Source: Sporolactobacillus pectinivorans (GTDB taxonomy: Bacteria > Bacillota > Bacilli > Bacillales > Sporolactobacillaceae). From it: a stretch of 64,000 bases of DNA. Below, piece after piece: positions 56,326 to 64,000 of the stretch (the stretch's first letter is position 1; each line of letters opens with the position of its first letter). Where the stretch lies: NCBI RefSeq assembly GCF_002802965.1, contig NZ_NXGA01000001.1, positions 722,744 to 786,743 of the forward strand. The letters are read 5' to 3'. Position numbers and translations under genes: made by a program. The notes beneath the pieces are model-generated. The model worked only from the letters and a program-made list of their open reading frames with translations. It had not been told where the DNA came from and did no database searches.

Positions 56326-57600
56326 ATGCCAATAACATTAGCAGAATTAGAGAATATGAAACTCAAAGATCTCTATGAGCATGCTAAGGAATACAAGGTT
56401 TCTTATTACAGTAAGCTGACAAAGCGTGAGCTTATTTTTTCAATCCTGAAGAAGCAGGCGGAGCAGGATGGACTTTCCCTGATGGAAGGTGTTCTTGAAA
56501 TCATTCCTACTGAAGGTTTCGGATTTCTGCGCCCGATCAACTACTCGCCAAGTTCCGAAGACATCTATATTTCCGCATCGCAGATTCGACGCTTTGATCT
56601 GCGCAACGGCGATAAAGTTACGGGGAAAGTGCGGCCGCCAAAAGAAAATGAACGTTATTTCGGGCTGCTTCGTGTTGAGGCAGTGAATGGCGAGAACCCG
56701 GATACAGCAAAAGAGCGTGTGCATTTCCCGGCGCTGACACCGCTTTACCCGGATCGCCATATGGTTCTTGAAACAGAAAAAGAAAGTCTCTCAACTCGTA
56801 TTATCGATTTGATTTCACCGGTCGGTTTCGGACAGCGCGGGCTGATTGTCGCACCACCGAAAGCCGGAAAAACCACGCTGTTGAAGGAAATTGCGAATAG
56901 CATCAGCATCAACTATCCGGAAGCCGATTTAATCGTTCTGCTTGTCGATGAGCGGCCCGAAGAAGTGACGGATATTGAACGCTCAGTAAAAGGAGATGTC
57001 GTCAGTTCGACTTTTGACGAGGTACCTGAGAATCATGTGAAGGTTTCGGAACTGGTGCTCGAACGGGCAATGCGTTTGGTAGAACAGAAACGCGACGTGA
57101 TTATTCTGATGGACAGCATTACCCGACTGGCCCGCGCCTATAATCTGGTCATTCCGCCAAGCGGGCGTACATTGTCAGGCGGTATCGATCCGGCGGCTTT
57201 TCACAAACCGAAGAAGTTTTTCGGAGCGGCGCGCAATATCGAGGAAGGTGGCAGTCTGACCATTTTGGCAACTGCACTGATCGACACTGGTTCGCGCATG
57301 GATGATGTTATTTATGAAGAGTTCAAAGGAACTGGCAATATGGAGCTGCATCTTGACCGCCGACTGGCCGAACGGCGCATCTTCCCGGCGATCGACATCC
57401 GCCGTTCCGGAACACGCAAAGAAGAGTTGCTCGTCAATGCCGATCACCTTGACAAATTATGGACCATGCGTAAAACAATGGATGAATCTGCAGAATTTGT
57501 GGAATCTTTTTATAAACGGATCAGGGAAACCAAATCCAATGAGGAGTTTTTTGACCTGTTTGACAAAGAGAAAAACGGTCTGCTTCATGCACAAAATTAA
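56326..57600 (+). CDS. rho: Transcription termination factor Rho
   Basis: A 424-residue hexameric RNA helicase that ends transcription. N-terminal helix bundle ([20 protein letters not shown]), RNA-binding OSB domain with [19 protein letters not shown], Walker [18 protein letters not shown], Walker [18 protein letters not shown] and the Q-loop [13 protein letters not shown]. It follows the short B. subtilis form with no insertion. ATG 56326 has no good ribosome site; a GTG at 56320 is in frame. Rho is often autoregulated through its leader. Confidence 0.97.
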   Translation: MPITLAELENMKLKDLYEHAKEYKVSYYSKLTKRELIFSILKKQAEQDGLSLMEGVLEIIPTEGFGFLRPINYSPSSEDIYISASQIRRFDLRNGDKVTGKVRPPKENERYFGLLRVEAVNGENPDTAKERVHFPALTPLYPDRHMVLETEKESLSTRIIDLISPVGFGQRGLIVAPPKAGKTTLLKEIANSISINYPEADLIVLLVDERPEEVTDIERSVKGDVVSSTFDEVPENHVKVSELVLERAMRLVEQKRDVIILMDSITRLARAYNLVIPPSGRTLSGGIDPAAFHKPKKFFGAARNIEEGGSLTILATALIDTGSRMDDVIYEEFKGTGNMELHLDRRLAERRIFPAIDIRRSGTRKEELLVNADHLDKLWTMRKTMDESAEFVESFYKRIRETKSNEEFFDLFDKEKNGLLHAQN

Positions 57601-57730
57601 AAGATCCGATCCTTGGCCGTGTAGCAATGCGCTTGCAAATTGTTTTTTGGTTTGATATAATGGTCGCTGTGCGTTATGTTATCAGACTCTGGTTTGAGAG
57701 AATAATCAGGGCGCAAAGGAGATGAATGAA

Positions 57731-57976
57731 ATGAAAACAGGTATCCATCCTGACTATCACAAAGTAGTATTTGCGGACGCAAGTACCGGTTTTAAGTTTT
57801 TGAGCGGTTCAACGAAGACTTCGAATCAGACAGTTAAATGGGAAGACGGTAACGAATACCCGTTAATTTCTGTCGAAGTAAGTTCCGACTCACATCCATT
57901 CTACACAGGCCGTCAGAAATTCGCGGACAAAGGCGGACGTGTTGACCGGTTCAAACAGAAATATAATCTCAAGTAA
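57731..57976 (+). CDS. rpmE2: 50S ribosomal protein L31 type B
   Basis: An 81-residue L31 with start [14 protein letters not shown] and end [20 protein letters not shown]. It lacks the CxxC zinc ligands and has the insertion [16 protein letters not shown] of type B (zinc-free). In B. subtilis the gene at this place (rho-rpmE-tdk) is the zinc type A. AAAGGAGATG is optimally placed before ATG 57731. Confidence 0.95.
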   Translation: MKTGIHPDYHKVVFADASTGFKFLSGSTKTSNQTVKWEDGNEYPLISVEVSSDSHPFYTGRQKFADKGGRVDRFKQKYNLK

Positions 57977-58006
57977 GGATTGTATTCAGATGCTTAAAAA
58001 AGAAAC

Positions 58007-58075
58007 GGCACTTTCTGGCCACGGCAACAGCGGAATTTTGCTGCTGCAAGTGCCATTTTGGAAACGGCCGTTTTA
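58007..58075 (+). terminator. Terminator region after rpmE
   Basis: GGCACTT (58007-58013) pairs with AAGTGCC (58048-58054) over an inner CAGC/GCTG hairpin. A second palindrome AAACGGCCGTTT with T-rich tail follows. The remaining gap to tdk (58076-58366) has no gene and holds GAATCAG and ACCGAAAT words like other gene-free stretches. Confidence 0.7.
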
Positions 58076-58366
58076 ATTTTGCACGTTTTTCCACCTGCAC
58101 CGTGGAGAAGCGACAGGCAGGATCTCCTGCCTGTTTTTTGTATATAAATATCTGCTGAAATGCTCATATATGAGAAACGTCCGGTAAAAAATAAAGCTGA
58201 GTCAAGTCGGATTTTTAAAACCTAAGCGGGTTGAGAAAAATTCAACTAACTTGTTGCGGTGTCTTAGGCTACTCAAGGCTCGCGCCGAATCAGGCGAATG
58301 CGCACCGAAATCGCGAAACAATCGAATGAGCAATTTTTACATATATTGAGAAAGGAAGACTATCCT

Positions 58367-58939
58367 GTGGCACAGCTTTTTTTCAAGTACGGCGCGATGA
58401 ACAGCGGTAAATCTATTGAAATCATCAAGGTAGCACACAACTATGAAGAACAAGGGAAGCCGGTGCTGCTCTTTACTTCCGGCATTGATGACCGGGATGA
58501 GGTCGGCTCGATTTCCAGTCGGATTGGATTCAAGCGCTCTGCCATTCCGATTTTTAAAGAAACAGATATTTTCAACATTGTTGTCGATTATCAGCCGAGG
58601 CCACATTGCGTTCTGGTTGACGAGGCACAGTTCCTCAGTAAGGAACATGTGCTTCAACTGACCAAAATTGTCGATGAATGCGATATACCGGTAATGGGGT
58701 TTGGTTTGAAGAATGATTTTCGAAATGAACTGTTCGAAGGCAGCAAGTATTTGCTGCTTTATGCGGATAAGATTGAGGAAATGAAAACGATCTGCTGGTT
58801 CTGCGAAAAAAAAGCGACAATGAACCTGCGCATTGACGGTAATGGTAAACCGGTCTACTCGGGAGAACAGATTCAGATCGGTGGCAACGAAAGTTATTAT
58901 CCAGTGTGCAGACGCTGCTATATGCATCCGCCGATCTGA
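58367..58939 (+). CDS. tdk: Thymidine kinase
   Basis: A 190-residue type II thymidine kinase. P-loop [13 protein letters not shown] (about 8-20), [11 protein letters not shown]alker B, and zinc ligands in ICWFCEKKA and PVCRRCYM. It resembles the Lactobacillus-type Tdk more than the B. subtilis one. Start GTG 58367, 8-9 bases after AAAGGAAG; the frame stays open to 58298 but upstream codons are not conserved. Confidence 0.92.
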   Translation: MAQLFFKYGAMNSGKSIEIIKVAHNYEEQGKPVLLFTSGIDDRDEVGSISSRIGFKRSAIPIFKETDIFNIVVDYQPRPHCVLVDEAQFLSKEHVLQLTKIVDECDIPVMGFGLKNDFRNELFEGSKYLLLYADKIEEMKTICWFCEKKATMNLRIDGNGKPVYSGEQIQIGGNESYYPVCRRCYMHPPI

Positions 58940-59055
58940 TTCGTTTTGGCGGATACACTGCCTTTTTTTGACGCCCAAAACCTGCGATAATATAATTAAT
59001 ATATAATGGAAGATATCGGTTAAAACGCTTCCCCTAAATGGATGAGGTGGAAATT

Positions 59056-60129
59056 ATGTTTGAACGTCTGCAGTCGATGGAGGAACGGTATGAAAAGCTG
59101 AATCAGCTTCTGGCTGATCCTAACGTGATTAATGATCCGTCAAAACTGCGCGATTACTCAAAAGAACAGTCTGATCTTGAGGAGACTGTTACTGTTTATC
59201 GAAAATACACAAAAACCGAACATGAACTTACTGACGCGAAAACGATGCTTGACGATCGGCTGGATGATGGAATGAAACAGATGGTTCAGGATGAAATGGA
59301 CCGTCTTGAGGTGCAGAAGAAGAGCCTGGAAAATCAGCTCAAGCAGCTGCTTATTCCTAAAGATCCGAATGATGACCGGAATGTTATTGTTGAAATCCGC
59401 GGTGCGGCCGGCGGGGACGAGGCGGCACTGTTTGCCGGTGATCTCTTTCGGATGTACTCCCGTTATGCTGAACAGCACGGATGGAAAACGGAGATTATCG
59501 ATGAAAGCCCGAATGAAATCGGCGGGTATAAGGAAATTGTCTTCATGATTACCGGGAAAGGCGCGTACTCCAGGCTGAAGTACGAAAGCGGAGCCTACCG
59601 TGTGCAGCGTGTGCCGGAGACTGAAAACGGTGGGCGGATACATTCATCCACCGCGACGGTAGCCGTATTGCCGGAAGCGAAAGATGTTGAAGTTGAGCTG
59701 AATGATAAGGATATCCGCGTCGACCGGTTCGCCTCAAGCGGTCCCGGTGGGCAGAGTGTTAACACAACGATGTCGGCGATCCGGCTGACCCATATTCCAA
59801 CCGGAATTGTGGTTTCCTGTCAGGAAGAACGTTCACAGATCAAAAATAAAGAAAAAGCGATGAAAGTCTTGCGTGCCCGTGTCTATGATAAATATCAGAA
59901 GGAAGCTCAGGAAAAATATGATTCAACCCGAAAATCAGCGGTCGGGACGGGCGATCGGTCGGAGCGGATTCGCACCTACAATTTTCCGCAGAATCGGGTG
60001 ACTGATCATCGGATCGGGTTGACCATTCATCAGCTCGATCAGGTTCTGGGCGGCAAACTTGACGATATCATTGACGCACTGATTTTAAATGATCAGGCGA
60101 AAAAAATAGAACAGGCGGATGCCCGGTGA
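59056..60129 (+). CDS. prfA: Peptide chain release factor 1
   Basis: A 357-residue class I release factor for UAA/UAG. Anticodon-mimic PxT-type region lies in the middle domain, and the catalytic GGQ is in [15 protein letters not shown] (Gln near residue 232). ATG 59056 follows GAGGTGG by 5-6 bases. The TGA stop overlaps the GTG start of prmC, giving coupled translation with the enzyme that methylates its GGQ. Confidence 0.97.
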   Translation: MFERLQSMEERYEKLNQLLADPNVINDPSKLRDYSKEQSDLEETVTVYRKYTKTEHELTDAKTMLDDRLDDGMKQMVQDEMDRLEVQKKSLENQLKQLLIPKDPNDDRNVIVEIRGAAGGDEAALFAGDLFRMYSRYAEQHGWKTEIIDESPNEIGGYKEIVFMITGKGAYSRLKYESGAYRVQRVPETENGGRIHSSTATVAVLPEAKDVEVELNDKDIRVDRFASSGPGGQSVNTTMSAIRLTHIPTGIVVSCQEERSQIKNKEKAMKVLRARVYDKYQKEAQEKYDSTRKSAVGTGDRSERIRTYNFPQNRVTDHRIGLTIHQLDQVLGGKLDDIIDALILNDQAKKIEQADAR

Positions 60130-61004
60130 CACTTAAAAGATTCGAAGCACTCAGATGGGCGTCTTCTTTTTTGAAAGAACATCATCGTGACGAAAATATA
60201 GGGGAGATTTTGCTTGAGAGCAGGCTTCATCTTTCCCGAACGGATTTGTTAGCCGATCTTAAGGAACCGCTCTTTCCGCAGGATGAGGAGTGGCTGAAGA
60301 AACGCGTGAGTGAACATGCGATAAAAGGCATTCCGGTTCAGTATATGATCGGTCAGGCACCTTTTTATGGAAGAAATTTTAAAGTCACACCTGATGTGCT
60401 CATCCCGCGCCAGGAGACAGAAGAACTTGTCTACCGGTGCGGTGCATGGACGGCACGTTTTTTTCCTGATCGGAAAAACATGTCGGTCTGCGACATCGGA
60501 ACCGGCAGCGGGGTGATTGCGATTACACTGGCGCTGGAACATCCGGACTGGGACGTTACCGCTGTTGATATTTCACCCCAGGCGCTGGCGGTTGCCAAAG
60601 AAAATGCAGTGGCTCTGGGCGCGAAGGTCAGATTTAAGCAGGGCAATCTGCTTGATCCTGTAAAAAATCAACCATTTGACCTGCTGGTTTCTAATCCTCC
60701 TTATATCTCACAGCAGGAAATGAATGAACTCAACGATACAGTCAAAAATTATGAACCGCATCTGGCTCTGTTAGGAGGTAGAGACGGGCTGGATTTATAT
60801 CGCTGCATCCTTCGTAGCCTGCCTTCCATCTTCAAAGCAGACCGTCTCCTGCTTGCTTTCGAAATTGGTGCATCCCAAGGGAAAACCGTCAGCAATCTGA
60901 TCCGTAAAGAATTTTCCGACCAAATTGAAGCATTAGCGGTTGAGCAGGATCTGGCGGGACTTGACCGTGATGTGATGGCTGTTCTTCGCAGAAATAATTT
61001 TTGA
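60126..61004 (+). CDS. prmC: Release factor glutamine methyltransferase
   Basis: A 292-residue SAM-dependent methyltransferase that modifies the GGQ glutamine of RF1 and RF2. N-terminal helical domain, SAM-binding [16 protein letters not shown] and the NPPY motif in [13 protein letters not shown]. Start GTG 60126 overlaps the prfA stop by 4 bases. Next is spoIIR, as in B. subtilis. Confidence 0.95.
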   Translation: MTLKRFEALRWASSFLKEHHRDENIGEILLESRLHLSRTDLLADLKEPLFPQDEEWLKKRVSEHAIKGIPVQYMIGQAPFYGRNFKVTPDVLIPRQETEELVYRCGAWTARFFPDRKNMSVCDIGTGSGVIAITLALEHPDWDVTAVDISPQALAVAKENAVALGAKVRFKQGNLLDPVKNQPFDLLVSNPPYISQQEMNELNDTVKNYEPHLALLGGRDGLDLYRCILRSLPSIFKADRLLLAFEIGASQGKTVSNLIRKEFSDQIEALAVEQDLAGLDRDVMAVLRRNNF

Positions 61005-61060
61005 TCGACGTTTAGTTTTCTCGTTTCCTGACCACAATGTCTGGTAAGGAGGCGGGCAAA

Positions 61061-61789
61061 ATGAAAAAAGTTTTAGCACTTATAATTATATTATCTATTA
61101 ATCTAGTAGTTTTCGTTTTCTGGCAGAGCAGTGCAACAAAGGCTGACGCGAGTGGACCAATCCCGGAAAACGCCATCCGGCTGCGTATCCTCGCAAACAG
61201 TGACTCTCCGGCCGACCAGACCGTGAAGCGTCAGGTGCGCGATGCGGTCAACGGAGAGATCACCGGATGGGTTCAGGATCTCAAATCTTCCGGCCAGGCT
61301 GAAAAAGTAATCCGCGCGCATATGCCTCAGCTGCGGCAAACAGTGGAGCGGACACTGAAGCAGCTTCACGCGAACAGTGCCTTTAAAATAAAACTCGGGA
61401 AGGCGGATTTTCCGACCAAAATGTATGGCAGTTACGTTTATCCCGCCGGCAATTATCAGGCTCTTGTCATTTCGTTAGGCGATGGGAAGGGTGCAAACTG
61501 GTGGTGCGTCCTGTTTCCGCCTCTGTGTTTCCTTGATTTTTCAAACAGCGAAGCGGTACGCAACAATACCACTGCCGACCCGTCAACAAGCACACAATCC
61601 ACTGTTCAGTCTGCGAATCCCGATGACACACAGGCAAGTTCACCGGGCAATGTGCAGCAACCGGTGAGCCAGCCTGATCCCGGTTCAAGCGGATCGGCGG
61701 GCCAACCAAAAAACACGCAGGACCAGGTTGAGGTTCATTTCTTCATTGTCGACTTTTTTTCGAAAATCTGGCACTCTGTGACAAAATGA
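61061..61789 (+). CDS. spoIIR: Stage II sporulation protein R
   Basis: A 242-residue secreted forespore protein that triggers SpoIIGA to process pro-sigma-E in the mother cell. Signal-anchor helix (about 3-22), then AIRLRILANSDSPADQTVKR and WWCVLFPPLCFLDF, the family hallmarks. A Ser/Thr/Pro/Gln-rich linker (about 170-225) and a hydrophobic tail VHFFIVDFFSKIW follow. AAGGAGG precedes ATG 61061. Confidence 0.94.
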   Translation: MKKVLALIIILSINLVVFVFWQSSATKADASGPIPENAIRLRILANSDSPADQTVKRQVRDAVNGEITGWVQDLKSSGQAEKVIRAHMPQLRQTVERTLKQLHANSAFKIKLGKADFPTKMYGSYVYPAGNYQALVISLGDGKGANWWCVLFPPLCFLDFSNSEAVRNNTTADPSTSTQSTVQSANPDDTQASSPGNVQQPVSQPDPGSSGSAGQPKNTQDQVEVHFFIVDFFSKIWHSVTK

Positions 61790-61873
61790 TGGACAGCAAA
61801 TAAAAGTGGAACGATCTCTACTCCTGGCCGGTGAGCCTGAAACAGGGAAAAGGTGTATACTGATACTGTTGTG

Positions 61874-61896
61874 AAGACCGGCGGAGAGCCGGTCTT
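61874..61896 (+). terminator. Terminator after spoIIR
   Basis: AAGACCGGC pairs with GCCGGTCTT around a 5-base loop; a short T-rich tail follows. Confidence 0.85.
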
Positions 61897-62009
61897 ATTT
61901 AAGCGTGTTCTGTTTCTTTGGAGTGAGAATCCGGCATTTTTGGCCTGCTTGCTCACGGCCTGAATTTATGAATCAATCGAAACAGTAATTTTGGAAAAAA
62001 GGAGATTTG

Positions 62010-63056
62010 ATGATGATAGAGACTCAGCTGTGGCGGGTGAATCCTGAAACCGCCGATCTCGAAAATGATCTGCAGATCAAAGCAGCAGCAAAATGTCTCA
62101 GTCAGGGCAAAATTGTTGCTTTTCCGACTGAGACGGTTTATGGACTGGGCGGCAATGCGAAATTCCGCGACTCAGTCCAGAAAATTTATGAGGCCAAAGG
62201 GAGGCCAAGCGACAATCCGCTGATTGTGCATGTAGCGACCGCGGAACAAGTGCGTGAAATCTGCACGGAAATCAATCCGATCGCAAAAAAATTGATGGAC
62301 GCTTTCTGGCCTGGGCCGCTGACTCTTGTCCTGCCCTCGCGGGGTGAGGTATCTGATGCGGTGACAGCAGGACTGTCGACCGTAGCAGTCAGGATGCCGA
62401 GCCATCCGGTCGCCCGTGCACTGATCCTGGCGTCCGGACTTCCAATCGCAGCGCCGTCTGCGAATAGTTCAGGGCACCCGAGCCCGACAAAAGCAGATCA
62501 TGTCCTGCACGACTTATATGGAAAGATCGCCGGAATTGTTGACGGAGGTGAAACTGGCGTGGGCGTCGAGTCGACAGTCGTCGACTGCACGACCACACCG
62601 GTGACCATTCTCCGCCCGGGTGGTGTCTCCCGCGAACAGCTCGAAGAAGTAATCGGACCTGTGGCCGACGATCCCGGACTGACCAGGCCCGATCAGACAC
62701 CGAAAGCGCCAGGCATGAAGTACAAACATTACGCACCTGAAGCAACAATGTACCTTGTTCCGGCAGGCGAATCACGGATACAGGAACTTGTGGCACATGA
62801 AAAAAACAGTGATCGCCGTGTAGGCGTCCTGACGACTGAAGAAAATCAAAAAGATTTTCCGCAAGCTGATGTTGTGCTTACCTGTGGCCGGCGCAGCGAT
62901 CCAGAAAGTGTGGCCCACAGCCTTTTTGCTATATTACGGGCCTTCGATGCTGAAAATGTAGATGTTATTTACAGTGAAACTTTTTCGGAAGCCGGTATTG
63001 GGAAAGCTGTCATGAACCGCCTTTCTAAAGCAGCAGCCGGCCGCGTGATCGAATAA
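62010..63056 (+). CDS. ywlC: L-threonylcarbamoyladenylate synthase Sua5/YwlC
   Basis: A 348-residue enzyme for tRNA t6A synthesis, making threonylcarbamoyl-AMP. YrdC domain (about 20-205) with KIVAFPTETVYGLGGNA, KGRPSDNPLIVHVA and PSANSSGHPSPTKADHV. A PGMKYKHYAPEA linker leads to the Sua5 C-terminal domain. AAGGAGA before ATG 62010 or 62013. Confidence 0.95.
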   Translation: MMIETQLWRVNPETADLENDLQIKAAAKCLSQGKIVAFPTETVYGLGGNAKFRDSVQKIYEAKGRPSDNPLIVHVATAEQVREICTEINPIAKKLMDAFWPGPLTLVLPSRGEVSDAVTAGLSTVAVRMPSHPVARALILASGLPIAAPSANSSGHPSPTKADHVLHDLYGKIAGIVDGGETGVGVESTVVDCTTTPVTILRPGGVSREQLEEVIGPVADDPGLTRPDQTPKAPGMKYKHYAPEATMYLVPAGESRIQELVAHEKNSDRRVGVLTTEENQKDFPQADVVLTCGRRSDPESVAHSLFAILRAFDAENVDVIYSETFSEAGIGKAVMNRLSKAAAGRVIE

Positions 63057-63099
63057 ACCGCACAAAAAGCTTAATTAAACGTTTGTTTATTGTTTTTGC

Positions 63100-63140
63100 A
63101 GGCATCGTTTCCTCCTGATCGCGGGGAACGGTGCCTTTTT
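63100..63140 (+). terminator. Terminator after ywlC
   Basis: AGGCAtCGTTtCC pairs with GGgAACGgTGCCT, followed by T5. Confidence 0.85.
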
Positions 63141-63477
63141 ATTAGTGCCTAAAAGGAATACCGATTATCACCTGTTCATAAACAACAAAAGATTCAGCAG
63201 AACTTCTGGAATACGGAATCCCTTTTTACCGACTTGTCCTGAATTTTACTTATTTACGGCAACTTCTGGATCGGTAGGATGTTTCACCGGTTCGGCAGAA
63301 ATTTTTTTCAATTTGGTCCAATTTCAGACTGAGATAGAAATTCATCCACATTCCGTTAAATTTTTTTCAATCAACCTGAATTCACTCGTCCAACTCCGCT
63401 AAAATTGATCAGTTTTCTTCTTCTAATGCTTCTTGGACATGCATAGATTCTTCTTATGGACAAGGGGGGGAATAGAT
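63141..63477. other. Gene-free stretch
   Basis: No credible gene. The plus strand is pyrimidine-rich with repeated AATTTC/TTTTTTTCAAT words; the complement resembles the purine-rich gene-free stretches near 29.8 and 42.2 kb. The last bases hold the AGGGGGGG ribosome site of mntP. Confidence 0.4.
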
Positions 63478-64000
63478 TTGGCCGCAGATCTGATCAGTCA
63501 GGGTTTTGCACTCTGCATTATGGCGCTGGCTCTCGGAATGGATGCATTTTCTGTTTGTATGGGCATGGGCATGACCGCGTTCCGGATAGGCCAGGCGGCA
63601 AAAATAGGCCTGTGGATCGGCCTTTTTCATGCTCTGATGCCTCTGTCAGGCATCGTTCTGGGACATCTGCTCTCACATCGTTTTGGCGAGATTGCGGGAT
63701 TGGCCGGCGGACTTCTTCTTGTTCTGATCGGAACCCAGATGATTCTTTCTTTAGCCAGGCAGGATTATGGCAAAAAAGACCTGGCCTACACATCGGATGC
63801 CGGCGTTGTGCTATTTTCGCTCAGTGTCAGCATTGACAGTTTCTCTGTTGGCTTGAGTATGGGACTGTTTGGCACACGCGTTCTGGTAGCGATTACCCTT
63901 TTTGGTCTGATCAGTATGCTGATGGCCTGGGCCGGATTTTTCATTGGCCGGCGTACCAAACGATATTTTGGCCGTTACGGCGAGGTGCTTGGCGGCCTAG
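63478..64000 (+). CDS. mntP: Manganese efflux pump MntP, partial
   Basis: The first 174 residues of an MntP/YtaF-type exporter run off the window end. Helices I-V are present, with the metal-site motifs LGMDAFSVCMGMGM (helix I) and SVSIDSFSVGLSMG (helix IV), the two-fold repeat of the family. Start is TTG 63478, 7 bases after AGGGGGG. In B. subtilis ywlD follows ywlC, as here. A yybP-ykoY manganese riboswitch was not seen upstream. Confidence 0.93.
   Translation, partial: MAADLISQGFALCIMALALGMDAFSVCMGMGMTAFRIGQAAKIGLWIGLFHALMPLSGIVLGHLLSHRFGEIAGLAGGLLLVLIGTQMILSLARQDYGKKDLAYTSDAGVVLFSLSVSIDSFSVGLSMGLFGTRVLVAITLFGLISMLMAWAGFFIGRRTKRYFGRYGEVLGGL

Noticed and set aside
56172..56366. Minus-strand 64-residue frame over the rho start
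   Set aside because: Overlaps the rho start antisense and has no start signal.
63141..63477. yybP-ykoY manganese riboswitch before mntP
   Set aside because: The characteristic paired-loop motifs are not visible; the stretch is pyrimidine-rich and unstructured.

Overview
The window is chromosomal DNA of a low-to-mid G+C, endospore-forming member of the Bacillota. Spore genes are spread along it (yaaH/sleL, gerQ-cwlJ, spo0F, pbpG, spoIIR). The gene order on the right follows the Bacillus subtilis ywf-ywg-ywh-ywi-ywj-ywl arc: ywfO-ywgA, ywhD-pbpG, ywiB-argS, ywjE, rpoE, pyrG, spo0F, murA, rho, rpmE, tdk, prfA-prmC, spoIIR, ywlC, mntP. Protein sequences diverge moderately from B. subtilis, and Tdk and L31 look more like Listeria/Lactobacillus types. 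A Sporolactobacillaceae-like bacillus is my best guess; this is inference. I saw no rRNA, tRNA, CRISPR array, prophage or intact insertion sequence.

Left part (1-22 kb): a GntR-controlled ABC exporter (partial at the window edge), the ydbS-ydbT PH-domain pair, a decayed gene fragment, and an MFS transporter with an apparent frameshift. Then come aminotransferases (BCAT, PatA, an MtnE-like enzyme), hsp20, recQ, spore lytic genes (yaaH, cwlJ, gerQ), a divergent LysR/EamA pair, and pta with a candidate CcpA site.

Middle (22-42 kb): a second, larger GntR/ABC operon (permease, YtrA-type regulator, two ATPases, permease) behind a strong promoter-operator. It is followed by an HPr-like protein, an L,D-transpeptidase, lipL, an aldo/keto reductase, HD and GNAT proteins, and an orphan IIBCA sugar PTS with a sigma-A promoter and cre site. 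Next are a yjdF gene with its riboswitch and an in-frame stop, a MarR-hydrolase-YczE cluster sharing one operator motif, a PHP phosphatase, ywfO-ywgA and a stand-alone glutamate-cysteine ligase.

Right part (42-64 kb): conserved housekeeping and sporulation genes. fba, tal and glpX, which lie between spo0F and rho in B. subtilis, are absent here. 

I found no convincing new multi-gene system. The observations most worth follow-up are the interrupted yjdF, the HPr-like protein that keeps His15/Arg17, two unassigned structured intergenic elements (9408-9531 and 31178-31269), a dispersed hairpin repeat present twice (one copy just before pyrG), and the shared MarR operator motif.
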